DNA of 64,000 nucleotides from Triticum aestivum (lineage: Eukaryota; Streptophyta; Magnoliopsida; Poales; Poaceae). The position numbers were made by a program, and so were the translations under genes. Of the stretch, positions 1 through 11,832 are shown in pieces. Under the pieces are notes generated by a model, which was not told where the DNA came from, made no database searches, and saw nothing but the letters and a program-made list of their open reading frames with translations. Positions within the stretch are counted from its first letter, which is position 1; every line of letters starts with the position of its first letter. The stretch covers positions 375,778,189-375,842,188 of the forward strand of contig NC_057798.1 of NCBI RefSeq assembly GCF_018294505.1, read 5' to 3'.

Positions 1-1178
1 CACTCATGTTAGAGGGTTCAGCCAGGGCGTGGTTGAATCAGTTAGCTCCTAGCATCATTTACACTTGAGAAGATCTTTCCCGAGTGTTCGCCAGGACGTT
101 CGAGGGAACTTGCAAGCGACCGACCGGATTGACAGAGCTGTAAGTCTGCGTGCAAAAGTCGAATGAAACACTGAGAGATTACATCCACAGATGGATCACT
201 TTGCATCATACCATGGAGAATGTGTCTGACCATCAAGCGGTCTGTGCCTTCAAGGATGGTGTCAAGAACAGAGAGTTAAGCCTGAAGTTTGGTCGAACCG
301 GGGATATGACCCTGAGCCGAATGATGGAGATTGCCACCAAATACGCTAACTGTGAAGAAGAGGACAGGCTCCGGAGTGGCAAGTATAAATCGAGTCAGTC
401 GGAAAAAGGAAACTCCAATCGGAAGCAGAAGCGGAAAGCCGAGCCAGCTGCTCCTGGAGAGGCTTTGGCCGTGACTCAGGGCAAATTCAAAGGGAAGCCC
501 AAAGGATCTTGGAACCCCAAGAAAGTGAAGGATAAGGAAGGAAATGACGTGATGGATCTACCGTGTCACATCCACACGAAGAAAGACGAAGAGGGTAACT
601 TCATCTACCCGAAACATACCACTCGCCAGTGCTGGCTCTTAATCCAGCAGTTTCAAGGAAAACAACCCAAGGACAAAGAAAAGGAGTCGGACAAGGCTGA
701 GGACAAGGAGGACAATGATGGAGGGTATCCTCATGTCAATTCCACCCTGATGATTTTTGCTGATGTGGAGAGCAAAAGTCGATTGAAAGTTATCAACTGT
801 GAGGTAAATATGGTCGCACCGGCGACACCAAGCTATCTGAGATGGTCTCAAACTCCCATTACGTTCGACCAGTCCGATCACCCGACTCACATAGCCACCC
901 CTGGGAGGCAAGCTTTGGTGGTCGATCCAGTCATCGAAGGCACTCGACTGACTAAGGTACTAATGGATGGCGGCAGTGGGTTGAATATACTGTATGCAGA
1001 GACGCTAAAGGGAATGGGCATTCCGATGTCCAGACTCAGCTCCAGCAACATGAGTTTTCATGGAGTCATTCCTGGAAAGAAGGCTGAGTCACTCAGCCAA
1101 ATAGCTCTAGATGTGGTGTTCGGCGACTCGAAGCATTTCCGCAAAGAGAGGCTGACATTTGAAGTCGTGGATTTCTAG
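1..1178 (+). pseudogene. gag and aspartic protease of the Gypsy element (broken)
   Basis: The open frame 150-1178 (342 aa) starts inside the gag; a related reading without an open frame lies in 1-149. Residues 1-75 resemble the end of a retrotransposon gag domain. Residues about 80-180 are Lys/Glu-rich with a CHIH...C-type segment like the zinc-binding linker of this lineage. The protease follows with its active site LMDGGSGLN near 960-990 and a conserved downstream FHGVIPG. In plant Tat elements the protease motif is DGGS where retroviruses have DTGA or DSGA. The frame is closed by TAG at 1176-1178, where the family reads on into the protease C-terminus, so the stop is a mutation. Confidence 0.85.
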
Positions 1179-1598
1179 AGCGCTTATCACGCTATTTTGG
1201 GGAGGCCAGCTTATGCACGGTTCATGGCTCGACCATGTTATGTGTAGCTCAAATTAAAGATGCCTGGCCCCAAAGGTGTGATCACTATCACTGGCAACAG
1301 GAAGAAGGCAGAAGAGTGTTTCCAGAAAGGCTCGAAGATTGCAGATGCCCAGATAACAGTGGTAGAGCTGGAGGGATACAAGAAAAATGCAGATCCGAGT
1401 GATTTGTTGCGGGCCAAGAAGCCCGCCATAGAGTCAGCATTCCAGTCGTCTGGTGAGACGAAGCCCGTTCATATTCACCCGACTGACCCCAGCGCAGCTC
1501 CGACCCATATTTCCACAACACTCGACTCTAAATAGGAAGAAGCGCTCATCCAGTTCCTCCGTGAGAACTGGGACATCTTTGCATGGAAGCCTGCTGAC
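1179..1598 (+). pseudogene. protease C-terminus and protease-RT linker of the Gypsy element
   Basis: Downstream of the stop at 1178 the same protein continues in pieces. A short stretch with the HAILGRPAYARFMA pattern typical of the protease end is closed by another TAG at 1245-1247. An open frame at 1260-1535 then begins with KMPGPKG-like residues, a conserved Tat-lineage block that recurs in Gypsy E at about 20672. The linker is degenerate and ends in a third stop at 1533-1535. No separate function; part of the original gag-pol polyprotein. Confidence 0.7.
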
Positions 1599-2936
1599 AT
1601 GCCGGGTGTTCCCAGGGGGCTGGCTGAGCATCGCCTTAGAGTCGACTCAAAAGCGAAACCTGTCAAAGAACATCTTCGACGGTCCGCCGCTCAGAAGAGA
1701 AAAGCCATTGGCGAGGAGGTGGCTCGACTCCTTGCAGCAGAGTTTATTCGAGAGATATACCACTCCGAGTGGCTCGCCAATGTCGTCATGGTCCCCAAGA
1801 AGGACAACTCACTTCGCATGTGCATTGATTTCAAACATATCAATCGGGCCTGCCCGAAAGATCATTTTCCTCTCCCTCGCATCGACCAAATTGTCGACTC
1901 GACTGCGGGATGCGAGAGGTTGTCTTTTTTAGACGCCTATTCCGGGTACCATCAGATCCGTCTGTATGGACCTGACGAGATCAAAACAGCTTTCATCACT
2001 CCATTCGGCTACTTCTGCTATGTCACCATGCCATTCGGTCTCAAGAATGCCGGAGCCACATTCATGAGGATGATTCAAAAGTGTTTACTCACCCAAATCA
2101 GTCGGAACGTGGAAGCGTACATGGATGATATCGTGGTCAAGTCACGAAAGGGTTCCGACCTGTTGACTGACCTCGCTGAAACATTTGCCAATCTCAGGAG
2201 GTATGATATCAAGCTTAATCCATCAAAGTGCACATTCGGAGTACCTGGCGGAAAGTTACTCGGTTTTCTCGTTTCAGAACGAGGAATCGATGCTAACCCA
2301 GAAAAAGTTGGCACCATACTCCGAATGAAACGCCCTGTGCGTGTGCACGATGTCCAGAAGCTTACTGGATGCTTGGCCGCGTTAAGTCGATTCATCTCTC
2401 GCCTCGGTGAAAAGGCATTACCTCTTTACCGACTGATGAAGAAGGCAGACAAGTTCGAGTGGACTCCAGAAGCTGATGCAGCATTTGCCGAGCTAAAAGC
2501 TCTGCTCTCCACCCAGCCGGTGCTTGCTGCTCCAATCAGCAAAGAGCCTCTGTTGCTTTACATTGTAGCCACAGGACAAGTCGTCGGTATAGTACTTACG
2601 GTCGAGCGGGAAGAAGAAGGGAAAGCCTTCAAAGTTCAGCGCCCAGTATATTATCTCTCTGAAGTTTTGACTCCATCGAAGCAAAGATATCCTCATTATC
2701 AGAAGCTTGTATATGGGATCTACATGACCATGAAGAAGGTTGCTCATTATTTCTCTGATCATGACATTACAGTCATCAGCGACGCACCACTGTCAGAGAT
2801 TCTGCACAATAGAGATGCAACTGGTCGAGTGGCTAAATGGGCGATTGAACTCCTTCCCCTTGATATCAAATTTGAGGCAAAGAAAGCCATTAAGTCCCAG
2901 GCGATTGCAGATTTCCTTGCCGAGTGGATTGAATAA
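1599..2936 (+). pseudogene. reverse transcriptase and first RNase H of the Gypsy element
   Basis: A 445-aa open frame carries a full Gypsy RT. Visible are the early block VVMVPKKDNSLRMCIDF, the DAYSGYHQI block, FGLKNAGATF, and the catalytic YMDD at 2118-2129, followed by the GFLVSERGI block. Residues about 300-440 form the RT-linked RNase H (PVYYLSEVLTPSKQRYPH). Its expected acidic first active-site position reads LLLYIVAT, with no catalytic Asp, as is usual in Tat elements, where a second RNase H takes over. The frame ends at TAA 2934-2936, and the next domain lies in another frame, so a frameshift separates them. Confidence 0.9.
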
Positions 2937-2965
2937 CAGCAGCCGACTCAAAGTTCACTCGGAGC

Positions 2966-3283
2966 ATTGGACCATGTTCTTTGATGGTTCTAAGATGTTA
3001 AATGGTTCTGGTGCTGGAGTGGTTTTAGTTTTCCCCTCGAGGAGATAAGCTCAGATATGTGCTTCAGATCCACTTTGATTCCTCCAATAATGAAGCAGAA
3101 TATGAAGCACTTTTGTATGGGTTGTGCATGGCCATTTCACTCGGCGTCCGTCGCCTTATGGTTTATGGCGACTCAGATTTGGTGGTCAATCAGGTGATGA
3201 AGGAGTGGGACGTTAGAAGCCCAGCCATGACTGGATACTGCAATGCAGTGAGGAAGCTTGAAAATAAATTCGAAGGGTTAGAG
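2966..3283 (+). pseudogene. second (archaeal-type) RNase H of the Gypsy element, truncated
   Basis: After the frame change near 2940 the protein shows the RNase H catalytic pattern: FFDGS at about 2977, NNEAEYEALLYG at about 3087, and YGDSDLVVNQ at about 3163. The order D, E, D fits RNase H, and the additional copy next to an RT-linked RNase H fits the Tat lineage. A local frameshift near 3040 separates the first Asp block from the Glu block. The domain is cut in mid-protein at 3283 by the 5' LTR of copia A. The five bases before the LTR, TAGAG, should be the left target duplication. Confidence 0.85.
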
Positions 3284-5049
3284 TGTTGGAAATATGCCCT
3301 AGAGGCAATAATAAATTAGTTATTATTATATTTCCTTGTTCATTATAATCGTTTATTATCCATGCTATAATTGTATTGATAGGAAACTCAGATACATGTG
3401 TGGGTACATAGACAACACCATGTCCCTAGTAAGCCTCTAGTTGACTAGCTCGTTGATCAACAGATGGTTACAGTTTCCTGACCATGGACATTGGATGTCA
3501 TTGATAACGGGATCACATCTTTAGGAGAATGATGTGATGGACAAGACTCAATCCTAAGCCTAGCACAAAGATCGTAGTTCGTATGCTAAAGCTTTTCTAA
3601 TGTCAAGTATCATTTCCTTAGACCATGAGATTGTGCAACTCCCGGATACCGTAGGAATCTTTTGGGTGTACCAAACGTCACAACGTAACTGGGTGGCTGT
3701 AAAGGTGCACTACAGGTATCTCCGAAAGTGTCTGTTGGGTTGGCATGAATCGAGACTGGGATTTGTCACTCCGGTAAACGGAGAGGTATCTCTGGGCCCA
3801 CTCGGTAGGACATCATCACAATGTGCACAATATGACCAAGGGGTTGATCATGGGATGATGTGTTACGGAACGAGTAAAGAGACTTGCCGGTAACGAGATT
3901 GAACAAGGTATCAGGATACCGACGATCGAATCTCGGGCAAGTACAATACCGCTAGACAAAGGGAATTGTATACGGGATCGATTGAGTCCTTGACATCGTG
4001 GTTCATCCGATGAGATCATCGTGGAACATGTGGGAGCCAACATGGGTATCCAGATCCCGCTGTTGGTTATTGACCGGAGAACATCTCGGTCATGTCTGCA
4101 TGGTTCCCGAACCCGTAGGGTCTACACACTTAAGGTTCGATGATGCTAGGGTTATAAAGGAAGTTTTGTATGTGGTTACCGAATGTTGTTCGGAGTCCCG
4201 GATGAGATCCGAGACGTCACGAGGAGTTCCGGAATGGTCCGGAGGTAAAGATTTATATATGGGAAGTCCTGTTTTGGTCACCAGAAAAGTTTCGGGTTTT
4301 TTTCGGTAACATATCGGGACCATCGGGAGGGTCCTGGGGGTCCACCAACCCCGGAGGGCTGCATGGGCCAAGTGTGGGAGGGGACCATCCCCAGGTGGGC
4401 TGGTGTGCCCCCCCCCCCACATGGCCCAAGGCGCAGGGAAGTGGGGAGGGAGGGCAAACCCTAGGGCAGATGGGCCCTAAGGCCCACCCTAGGTGCGCCT
4501 TCCCCCTCTCCCCTTCTGGCCGCCACCCAGATGGGATCTAGGGGCTGCTGCCACCCCTGGGGAGGGAACCCTAAAGGGGGCGCAGCCCCCTTCCCTTCCC
4601 CTATAAATGCATGAGGTCTGGGGGCTGCCCAACACACGAGAACCTCTCCCTCTTGGCGCAGCCCTACCTCTCTTACTCCTCCTCTCTCGCGGTGCTTGGC
4701 GAAGCCCTCCAGGATTGCCACGCTCCTCCACCACCACCACACCATTGTGCTGCTGCTGGATGGAGTCTTCCTCAACTTCTCCCTCTCTTCTTGCTGGATC
4801 AAGGCATGGGAGACGTCACCGGGCTATACGTGTGTTGAACGCGGAGGTGCCATCCGTTCGGCACTAGGATCTCCGGTGATTTGGATCACGACGAGTACGA
4901 CTCCTTGAACCCCGTTCTCTTGAACGCTTCCGCTTAGCGATCTACAAGGGTATGTAGATGCACTCTTCTTCCCCTCGTTGCTAGTCTCTCCATAGATAGA
5001 TCTTGGTGATTCGTAGGAAAATTTTGAATTTCTGCTACGTTCCCCAACA
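3284..5049 (+). repeat. 5' LTR of copia A
   Basis: The 1766-bp LTR begins TGTTGG and ends CCCCAACA, with TG...CA termini. A TATA box, TATAAAT, lies at 4602-4608, so transcription would start near 4635. The GC-rich stretch upstream (about 4290-4600) contains runs of C and G. A nearly identical copy lies at 10185-11832. The short open frames in it have no protein identity and are LTR shadows. Confidence 0.93.
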
Positions 5050-5067
5050 GTGGCATCATGAGCTAGG
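5050..5067 (+). promoter_or_regulatory. primer binding site of copia A (initiator tRNA-Met type, decayed)
   Basis: Directly after the LTR the sequence reads GTGGCATCATGAGCTAGG. The intact copia form complementary to the 3' end of initiator tRNA-Met is TGGTATCAGAGC, and this copy differs at several bases. The corresponding site in copia B (35254) is closer to the standard. Confidence 0.7.
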
Positions 5068-6380
5068 TCTATTGCGTAGATTCTTTGCACGAGTAGAACA
5101 CAAAGTAGTTGTGGGCGTTGATTTTGTTCAATATGCTTACTCTTACTAGTCCAATCTTGTTTCGACGGTATTGTGGGATGAAGCGGCCCGGACAGACCTT
5201 ACACGTACTCTTACGTGAGACAGGTTCCACCGACTGACATGCACTTGGTGCATAAGGTGGCTAGCGGGTGCTAGTCTCTGGCACTTTAGTCGGAACGGAT
5301 TCGATGAAAAGGGTCCTTATGAAGGGTAAATAGCAATTGGCATATCACGTTGTGGTTTTGCGTAGGTAAGAAACGTTCTTGCTAGAAACCCATAGCAGCC
5401 ACGTAAAACATGCAAACAACAATTAGAGGACGTCTAACTTGTTTTTGCAGGGTATGCTATTTTATGTGATATGGCCAAGAAGAATGTGATGATTGATATG
5501 TGATGTATGAGATTGATCATGTTCTTGTAATAGGAATCATGACTTGCATGTCGATGAGTATGACAACTGGCAGGAGCCATAGGAGTTGTCTTTATTTATT
5601 GTATGACCTTCATGTCATTGAACAACACCATGTAATTACTTTACTTTATTGCTAACTGGTAGCCATAGTAGTAGAAGTAATAAGTTGGCGAGACAACTTC
5701 ATGGAGACCCGATGATGGAGATCATGATGATGGAGATCATGGTGTCATGCCGGTGACGATGATGATCATGGAGCCCCGAAGATGGAGATCAAAAGGAGCA
5801 ATATGATATTGGCCATATCATGTCACTATTTGATTGCATGTGATGTTTATCATGTTTATGCATCTTATTTGCTTAGAACGACAGTAGTAAATAAGATGAT
5901 CCCTCATTAAAATTTCAAGGAAGTGTTCCCCCTAACTGTGCACCGTTGTGAAAGTTCGTTGTTTCGAAGCACCACATGATGATCGGGTGTGATAGATTCT
6001 TACGTTCACATACAACGGGTGTAAGCCAGATTTACACACGCGAAACACTTAGGTTAACTTGACGAGCCTAGCATGTACAGACATGGCCTCGGAACACAAG
6101 AGACCAAAAGGTCGAGCATGAGTCGTATAGTAGATACGATCAACATGAAGATGTTCACCGATGATGACTAGTCCGTCTCACGTGATGATCGGACACGGCC
6201 TAGTTGACTTGGATCATGTAATCACTTAGATGACTAGAGGGATTTCTATCTGAGTGGGAGTTCATAAGATGAACTTAATTATCTTGAACATAGTCAAAAG
6301 ATCTTTGGAAATTATGTCGTAAGCTCGCGTTTTAGTTCCACTGTTTAGATATGTTCCTAGAGAAAAATATAGTTGAAAGT
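5068..6380 (+). other. untranslated leader of copia A
   Basis: No protein-coding frame is recognisable. The stretch is colinear with the leaders of copia B (35271-36540) and copia C (28823-30035, minus strand). It shares with them the segment about clearing to TTATTTGCTTAG-like blocks and a GATGGAGATCATGATGATGGAG purine-rich repeat near 5715-5770. This is the retrotransposon 5' leader, which in the family carries packaging and dimerisation signals; none can be pinpointed here. Confidence 0.6.
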
Positions 6381-7124
6381 TGACAGTAGCGATTATGCGG
6401 ATAGAAGAAAGCTTATGTCCTTAATGCACCGCTCAGTGTGCTGAACCCCAAGCGTCGTCTGTGGATGTTGCGAACATCGTATATACACGTTTTCATAACT
6501 ACGTGATAGTTCAGTTAAACGGTTTAGAGCTGAGGCACCAAAGACGTTTTTTGAAACGTCACGGAACATATGAGATGTTTCGAGGGCTGAAATTGGGATT
6601 TCAGGCTCGTGCCCACGTCAAGAGGTATAAGGCCTCTGACGATTTTCTTAGCCTGCAAACTAAGGGAGAAAAGCTCAATCGTTGAGCTTGTGCTCAGATT
6701 GTCTGAAGTGCAACAATCACTTGAATCGAGTGGGAGTTGATCTTCCAGATGAGATAGTGATGTTTCTCCAAAGTCATTGCCACCAAGATGCTAGAGCTTC
6801 ATGATGAACTATAACATATCAGGGATAGATATGATGATCCTTGAGGTATTCGCGATGTTTGACACCGCGAAAGTAGAAATCAAGAAGGAGCATCAATTGT
6901 TGATGGTTGGTGAAACCACTAGTTTCAAGAAGGGCAAGGGCAAGAAGGGATACTTCATGAAACGGCAAATCAGCTGCTGCTCTAGTGAAGAAACCCAAGG
7001 TTGAACCCAAACCCGAGACTAAGTGCTTCTGTAATAAGGGGAACAGCCACTGGAGCAGAATTACCCTAGATACTTGGTAGATGAGAAGGCAGGCAAGGTC
7101 AATAGAAGTATATTGGATATACAT
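6381..7124 (+). pseudogene. gag remnant of copia A
   Basis: Pieces of the copia gag are readable in different frames. At 6461-6685 there is a block RHGTYEMFRGLKLGFQA that matches RHGAYEMFQELKLIFQA in copia C. At 6801-7004 there is a block VEIKKEHQLLMVGETTSFKK. A damaged zinc knuckle follows near 7020-7070. Stops and indels lie between every block. The protein would have been the capsid/nucleocapsid precursor. Confidence 0.8.
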
Positions 7125-8507
7125 TAAGTTAATGTGTACTTTACTAGTACTCCTAGTAGCACCAGGGTATTAAGATACCGGTTCGGTTGCTAAGTGTTAG
7201 TAACTCGAAATAAAAGAGCTACATAATAAATGGAGACTAGTTGAAGGTGAGTTGACGATATGTGTTGGAAGTGTTTCCAAGTTTGATGTGATCAAACATC
7301 GCACGCTCCCTCTACTATCAAGATCAATATTAAACCTGGATAATTGTCATTTGGAGTTGGCGTTGAGCATAGACATGATTGGATTATGTCTATCGCAATA
7401 CGGTTATTCATTTAAGGAGAATAATGGTTACTCTATTTATTTGAATAATACCTTCAATGGTCTTGCACCTAAAGGAATGGTTTATTGAATCTCGATCGTA
7501 GTGATACACATTTTCATGCCAAAAGATATAAGATAGTAATGATAGTACCACTTACTTGTGGCACTGCCATGTAAGTCATATTGGTATAAAACGCATGAAG
7601 AAGCTCCATGTTGATGGATCTTTGGACTCACTCATTTTTGAAAAGTTTGAGACATGCGAACCATGTCTATTGGTGTATACACATGAAGAAACTCCATGCA
7701 GATGGATCGTTTGGACTCACTTGATTTTGAATCACTTGAGATATGCAAATCATACCACATGGGCAAGATGACTGAAAAGCCTTGTTTCAGTGAGATGGAA
7801 CAAGATAGCAACTTGTTGGAAGTAACACATTTTGATGTGTGCAGTCCAATGAGTGCTGAGGCATGCAGTGAATATCGTTATGTTCTTACTTCACAGATGA
7901 TTCGAGTAGATGTTGAGTATATTTACTTGATGAAACACAAGTCTGAATTATTGAATAGTTCAAGTAATTTCAGAGTGAAGTTGAAGATCATTGTGACAGG
8001 AGGATAAAATGTCTATGATATGAGCATAGAGATGAGTATCTGAGTTATGAGCTTTGGCACGCAATTAAGACATTGTGGATATTGTTTCACAATTAATACC
8101 GCATGGAACACCATAGTGTGATGGTGTGTCCGAACATCATAGTTGCACCCTATTGGATATGGTGCGTACCATGATGTCTCTTATAGAATTACCAGTATCG
8201 TTCATGGGTTAGGCATTAGAGACAACCACATTCACTTTAAATTGGGCACCACGTAACTCCGTTGAGACGACACCGTTTAAACTATGGTTTAGAGAAACCT
8301 AAGCTGTCGTTTCTTAAAAGTTTGGGGCTGCGATGCTTATGTGAAAAAAAGTTTCAGGTTGATAAGCTCGAACCCAAAGCGGATAAAATGCATCTTCATA
8401 GGACACCCAAAACAGTTGGGTGTACCTCCTAATTCAGATCCGAAAGCAATAGGGATTGTTTCTTGAATCGGGTCCTTTCTCGAGAAAAGTTTGTCTCGAA
8501 AAGTTGA
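7125..8507 (+). pseudogene. protease, pre-integrase and integrase remnants of copia A
   Basis: The protease region near 7140-7300 is scarcely readable. The pre-integrase zinc-binding block is seen at about 7556-7780 as LWHCHVSHIGIKRMKKLH, followed by the CEPCLL block. A tandem duplication of part of this block is visible: the KKLHVDGSLDSL reading recurs at about 7685-7740. The integrase core begins near 7830 (THFDVCSPMS) and is broken by stops; the third catalytic region is near 8110-8140. No open frame spans the domain. Confidence 0.75.
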
Positions 8508-10015
8508 GTGGGAGGATGGTGGAGACTTGATGAGGTTATTGAACCGTCACTTCAACTAGTGTGTAGCAGGGCACATGAAGTTGTTCCTGTGGTGCCTACA
8601 CCAATTGAAGTAGAAGCTTATGATAGTGATCATGAAACTTTGGATCAAGTCACTACCGAACCTCGTAGGACGACAAGGATGCGTACTACTTCAGAGTGGT
8701 ACGGTGATCCTATCTTGAAGGTCATGTTGCTAGACAACAATGAACCTATGAGATATGGAGAAGCGATGGTGGGCCCATATTCCGACAAATGGTTAGAAGC
8801 CATGAAATCCGAGATAGGATCCATGTATCAAAACAAAGCATGGACTTTGGTGGACTTGTCCGATGATCGGCAAGCCATTGAGATAAATGGATCTTTAAGA
8901 AGAAGACGGATGTGGACGGTAATATCACCGTCTATGAAGCTCGACTTGTGGCGAAGAGTTTTTCACAAGTTCAAGGAGTTGACTACGATGAGATTTTCTC
9001 ATTCGTAGCGATGCTTAAGTCCGTCGGAATCATGTTAGCATTAGCTGCATTTATGAAATCTGGCAAATAGATGTCAAAATGAGTTTCCTTACCAGTTTTC
9101 GTAAGGAAAGGTTGTATGTGATACAATCAGAAAGGTTTTGTCAATCCCAAGGATGCTAAAAGGTAATTTAGCTCCAGCGTTCTTCCATGGACTGGAGTAA
9201 GCATCTCGGAGTTGGAATGTGTGCTTTGATGAGATGATCAAAGATTTTGGGTTTATACAAAGTTTATGAGAAACTTGTATTTCCAAAGAAGTGAGTAGGA
9301 GCACTATAGAATTTCTGATGAGTATATGTTGTTGACATATTGTTGATCATAAATGATGTAGAATTTCTAGAAAGCATATAGGGTTATTTGAAAGATGTTT
9401 TTCAATAGAAAACCTGGATTAAACTACTTGAACATTGAGCATCGAGATCTATAAGGATAGATCAAAATGCTTAATAATACTTTCAAATGAGCATATACCT
9501 TGACATGATCTTGAAGGTGTTCAAGATGGATCATTCAAAGAAGGAGTTCTTGCCTGAGTTGTAAGGTATGAAGTTGAGACTTAAAGCTCGACCACGGCAG
9601 AAAAGAGAGAAAAAGGAGGAAGGTCGTCCCCTATGCTTTAGACGTAGGCTCTACAGTATGCTATACTAAGTGCCGCACCTGATGTGTGCCTTGCCACATG
9701 TCTGGCAAGAGGGTACAAAGGTGATCAAGGAGTGGATCACCAGATAGCTGTCAAAATTATCCTTAGAGGAATAAGGATTTGTTTCTCGATTATGGAGGTG
9801 ATAAAGAGTTCGGCATAAAGGGTTACGACGGTGCAAGTTTTAACACCTATCCGAATGACTCTGAGTAGCAAACCGGATACGTATAGTGGAGCGACCATTT
9901 GGAATAGCTCCAAGTGGAGCGTGGAAGAAGCATTTACAATATGACTTAGAGATTTGTGAAGTACATACGGATCTGAATGTTGCAGACCCGTTGACTAAAA
10001 CTTCTCTCACAAGCA
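8508..10015 (+). pseudogene. reverse transcriptase and RNase H remnants of copia A
   Basis: The longest frame, 8508-9008 (166 aa), reads EPRRTTRMRTTSEWYGDPIL, the linker before copia RT, then KAWTLVDLSDDRQAIE, the start of RT. The RT continues in other frames through about 9560 with indels at the palm region (near 9330 the YVDD area is unreadable). The RNase H remnants lie at about 9780-10010, ending in a VADPLTK-like block near 9980. It encoded the polymerase of copia A and is inactive. Confidence 0.8.
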
Positions 10016-10170
10016 AAACATGATCAAACTCCAGAACTCATTGAGTCTTAATCACATGATGATGTGAACTAGTTTAATGACACTAGTAAACTCTTTGGAT
10101 GTTGGTCACATGGCGATGTGACGTGTGAGTGTTAATCACATGGCAATGTGAACTAGATTACTGACTCTAG

Positions 10171-10184
10171 TGCAAGTGGGAGAC
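10171..10184 (+). promoter_or_regulatory. polypurine tract of copia A
   Basis: TGCAAGTGGGAGAC immediately precedes the 3' LTR. The same purine-rich motif stands before the 3' LTR of copia D (45393-45406) and, on the minus strand, next to copia C (24807-24820). It primes plus-strand DNA synthesis in the family. Confidence 0.85.
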
Positions 10185-11832
10185 TGTTGGAAATATGCCC
10201 TAGAGGCAATAATAAATTAGTTATTATTATATTTCCTTGTTCATAATAATTGTTTATTATCCATGCTATAATTGTATTGATAGGAAACTCAGATACATGT
10301 GTGGGTACATAGACAACACCATGTCCCTAGTAAGCCTCTAGTTGACTAGCTCGTTGATCAACAGATGGTTATGGTTTCCTGACCATGGACATTGGATGTC
10401 ATTGATAACAGGGTCTCATCATTAGGAGAATGATGTGATGGACAAGACCCAATCCTAAGCCTAGCACAAAGATCGTAGTTCGTATGCTAAAGCTTTTCTA
10501 ATGTCAAGTATCATTTCCTTAGACCATGAGATTGTGCAACTCCCGGATACCGTAGGAATGCTTTGGGTGTACCAAACATCACAACGTAACTGGGTGGCTA
10601 TAAAGGTGCACTACAAGTATCTCCGAAAGTGTCTGTTGGGTTGGCACAAATCGAGACTGGGATTTGTCACTCCGGTAAACGGAGAGGTATCTCTGGGCCC
10701 ACTCAGTAGGACATCATCATAATGTGCACAATGTGACCAAGGGGTTGATCACGGGATGATGTGTTACGGAACGAGTAAAGAGACTTGCCGGTAACGAGAT
10801 TGAACAAGGTATCGGGATACCGACGATCGAATCTCGGGCAAGTACAATACCGCTAGACAAAGGGAAATGTATACGGGATCGATTGAGTCCTTGACATCGT
10901 GGTTCATCCGATGAGATCATCGTGGAACATGTGGGAGCTAACATGGGTATCCAGATCCCGCTGTTGGTTATTGACCGGAGAACGTCTCGGTCATGTCTGC
11001 ATGGTTCCCGAACCCGTAGGGTCTACACACTTAAGGTTCGATGACGCTAGGGTTATAAAGGAAGTTTTGTATGTGGTTATCGAATGTTGTTCGGAGTCCC
11101 GGATGAGATCCCGGACGTCACGAGGAGTTTCGGAATGGTCCGGAGGTAAAGATTTATATATGGGAAGTCCTGTTTTGGTCACCGGAAAAGTTTCGGGTTT
11201 TTTCGGTAACGTACCGGGACCACCGGGAGGGTCCCGGGGGTCCACCAAGTGGGGCCACCAAACCCGGAGGGCTGCATGGGCCAAGTGTGGAAGGGGACCA
11301 GCCCCAGGTGGGCTGGTGCGCCCCCCCCACAGGGCCCAAGGCGCAGGGAAGTGGGGAGGGGGGGGGGGGCAAACCCTAGGGCAGATGGGCCCTAAGGCCC
11401 ACCCTAGGTGCGCCTTCCCCCTCTCCCCTTCTGGCCGCCACCTAGATGGGATCTGGGGGCTGCCGCCACCCCTGGGAGGGAACCCTAGAGGGGGCGCAGC
11501 CCCCTCCCCTTCTCCTATAAATACATGAGGTCTGGGGGCTGCCCAACACACGAGAACCTCTCCCTCTTGGCGCAGCCCTACCTCTCTTACTCCTCCTCTC
11601 CCGCGGTGCTTGGCGAAGCCCTGCAGGATTGCCATGCTCCACCACCACCACCACGCCGTTGTGCTGCTGCTGGATGGAGTCTTCCTCAACCTCTCCCTCT
11701 CTCCTTGCTGGATCAAGGCATGGGAGATGTCACCGGGCTGTACGTGTGTTGAACGCGGAGGTGCCGTCCGTTCAGCACTAGGATCTCCGGTGATTTGGAT
11801 CACGACGAGTATGACTCCTTCAACCCCGTTCT
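10185..11832 (+). repeat. 3' LTR of copia A, 3'-truncated
   Basis: It begins TGTTGGAAATATGCCC like the 5' LTR and follows it closely up to CAACCCCGTTCT. There the last roughly 130 bases of the LTR, including the terminal CCCCAACA, are missing and another LTR starts at an internal point. The TATA box is TATAAATA at 11516-11523. The two bases CT at 11831-11832 occur in both parents at the break. Confidence 0.9.

Larger units (their letters stand above)
1..3283 (+). mobile_element. Gypsy (Tat-lineage) LTR retrotransposon, internal part
   Basis: Gag, aspartic protease, RT, a first RNase H and a second RNase H follow each other on the plus strand in Gypsy order. The second RNase H (FDGS, NEAEYEALLYG, GDSDLVV) after the RT-linked one is the arrangement known for the Tat lineage. 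The element enters the window without its 5' LTR and stops abruptly at 3283, where copia A begins. Integrase and the 3' LTR are not found later in the window, so they were lost or lie elsewhere. Several stops and one or more frameshifts make it a dead copy. Confidence 0.9.
3284..11832 (+). mobile_element. Copia element A (Angela/WIS/BARE1-type), degenerate
   Basis: Two LTRs of one subfamily (3284-5049 and 10185-11832) flank a 5.1-kb internal region with a primer binding site, decayed gag-pol and a polypurine tract. The LTRs begin TGTTGGAAATATGCCC and the left one ends CTACGTTCCCCAACA, as in the Angela/WIS/BARE1 group. The internal coding region is broken by many stops and indels, so the copy is old and cannot make its own proteins. 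The 3' LTR lacks its last part and is fused directly to another LTR fragment, so no matching right target duplication is present for the left flank TAGAG. Confidence 0.93.

Noticed and set aside
4090..4908. Open frames in the LTRs of copia A (for example 4461-4802, 10991-11803, 12618-12929)
   Set aside because: They overlap several frames of GC-rich LTR sequence, recur in each LTR copy and show no protein motif; LTR shadows.
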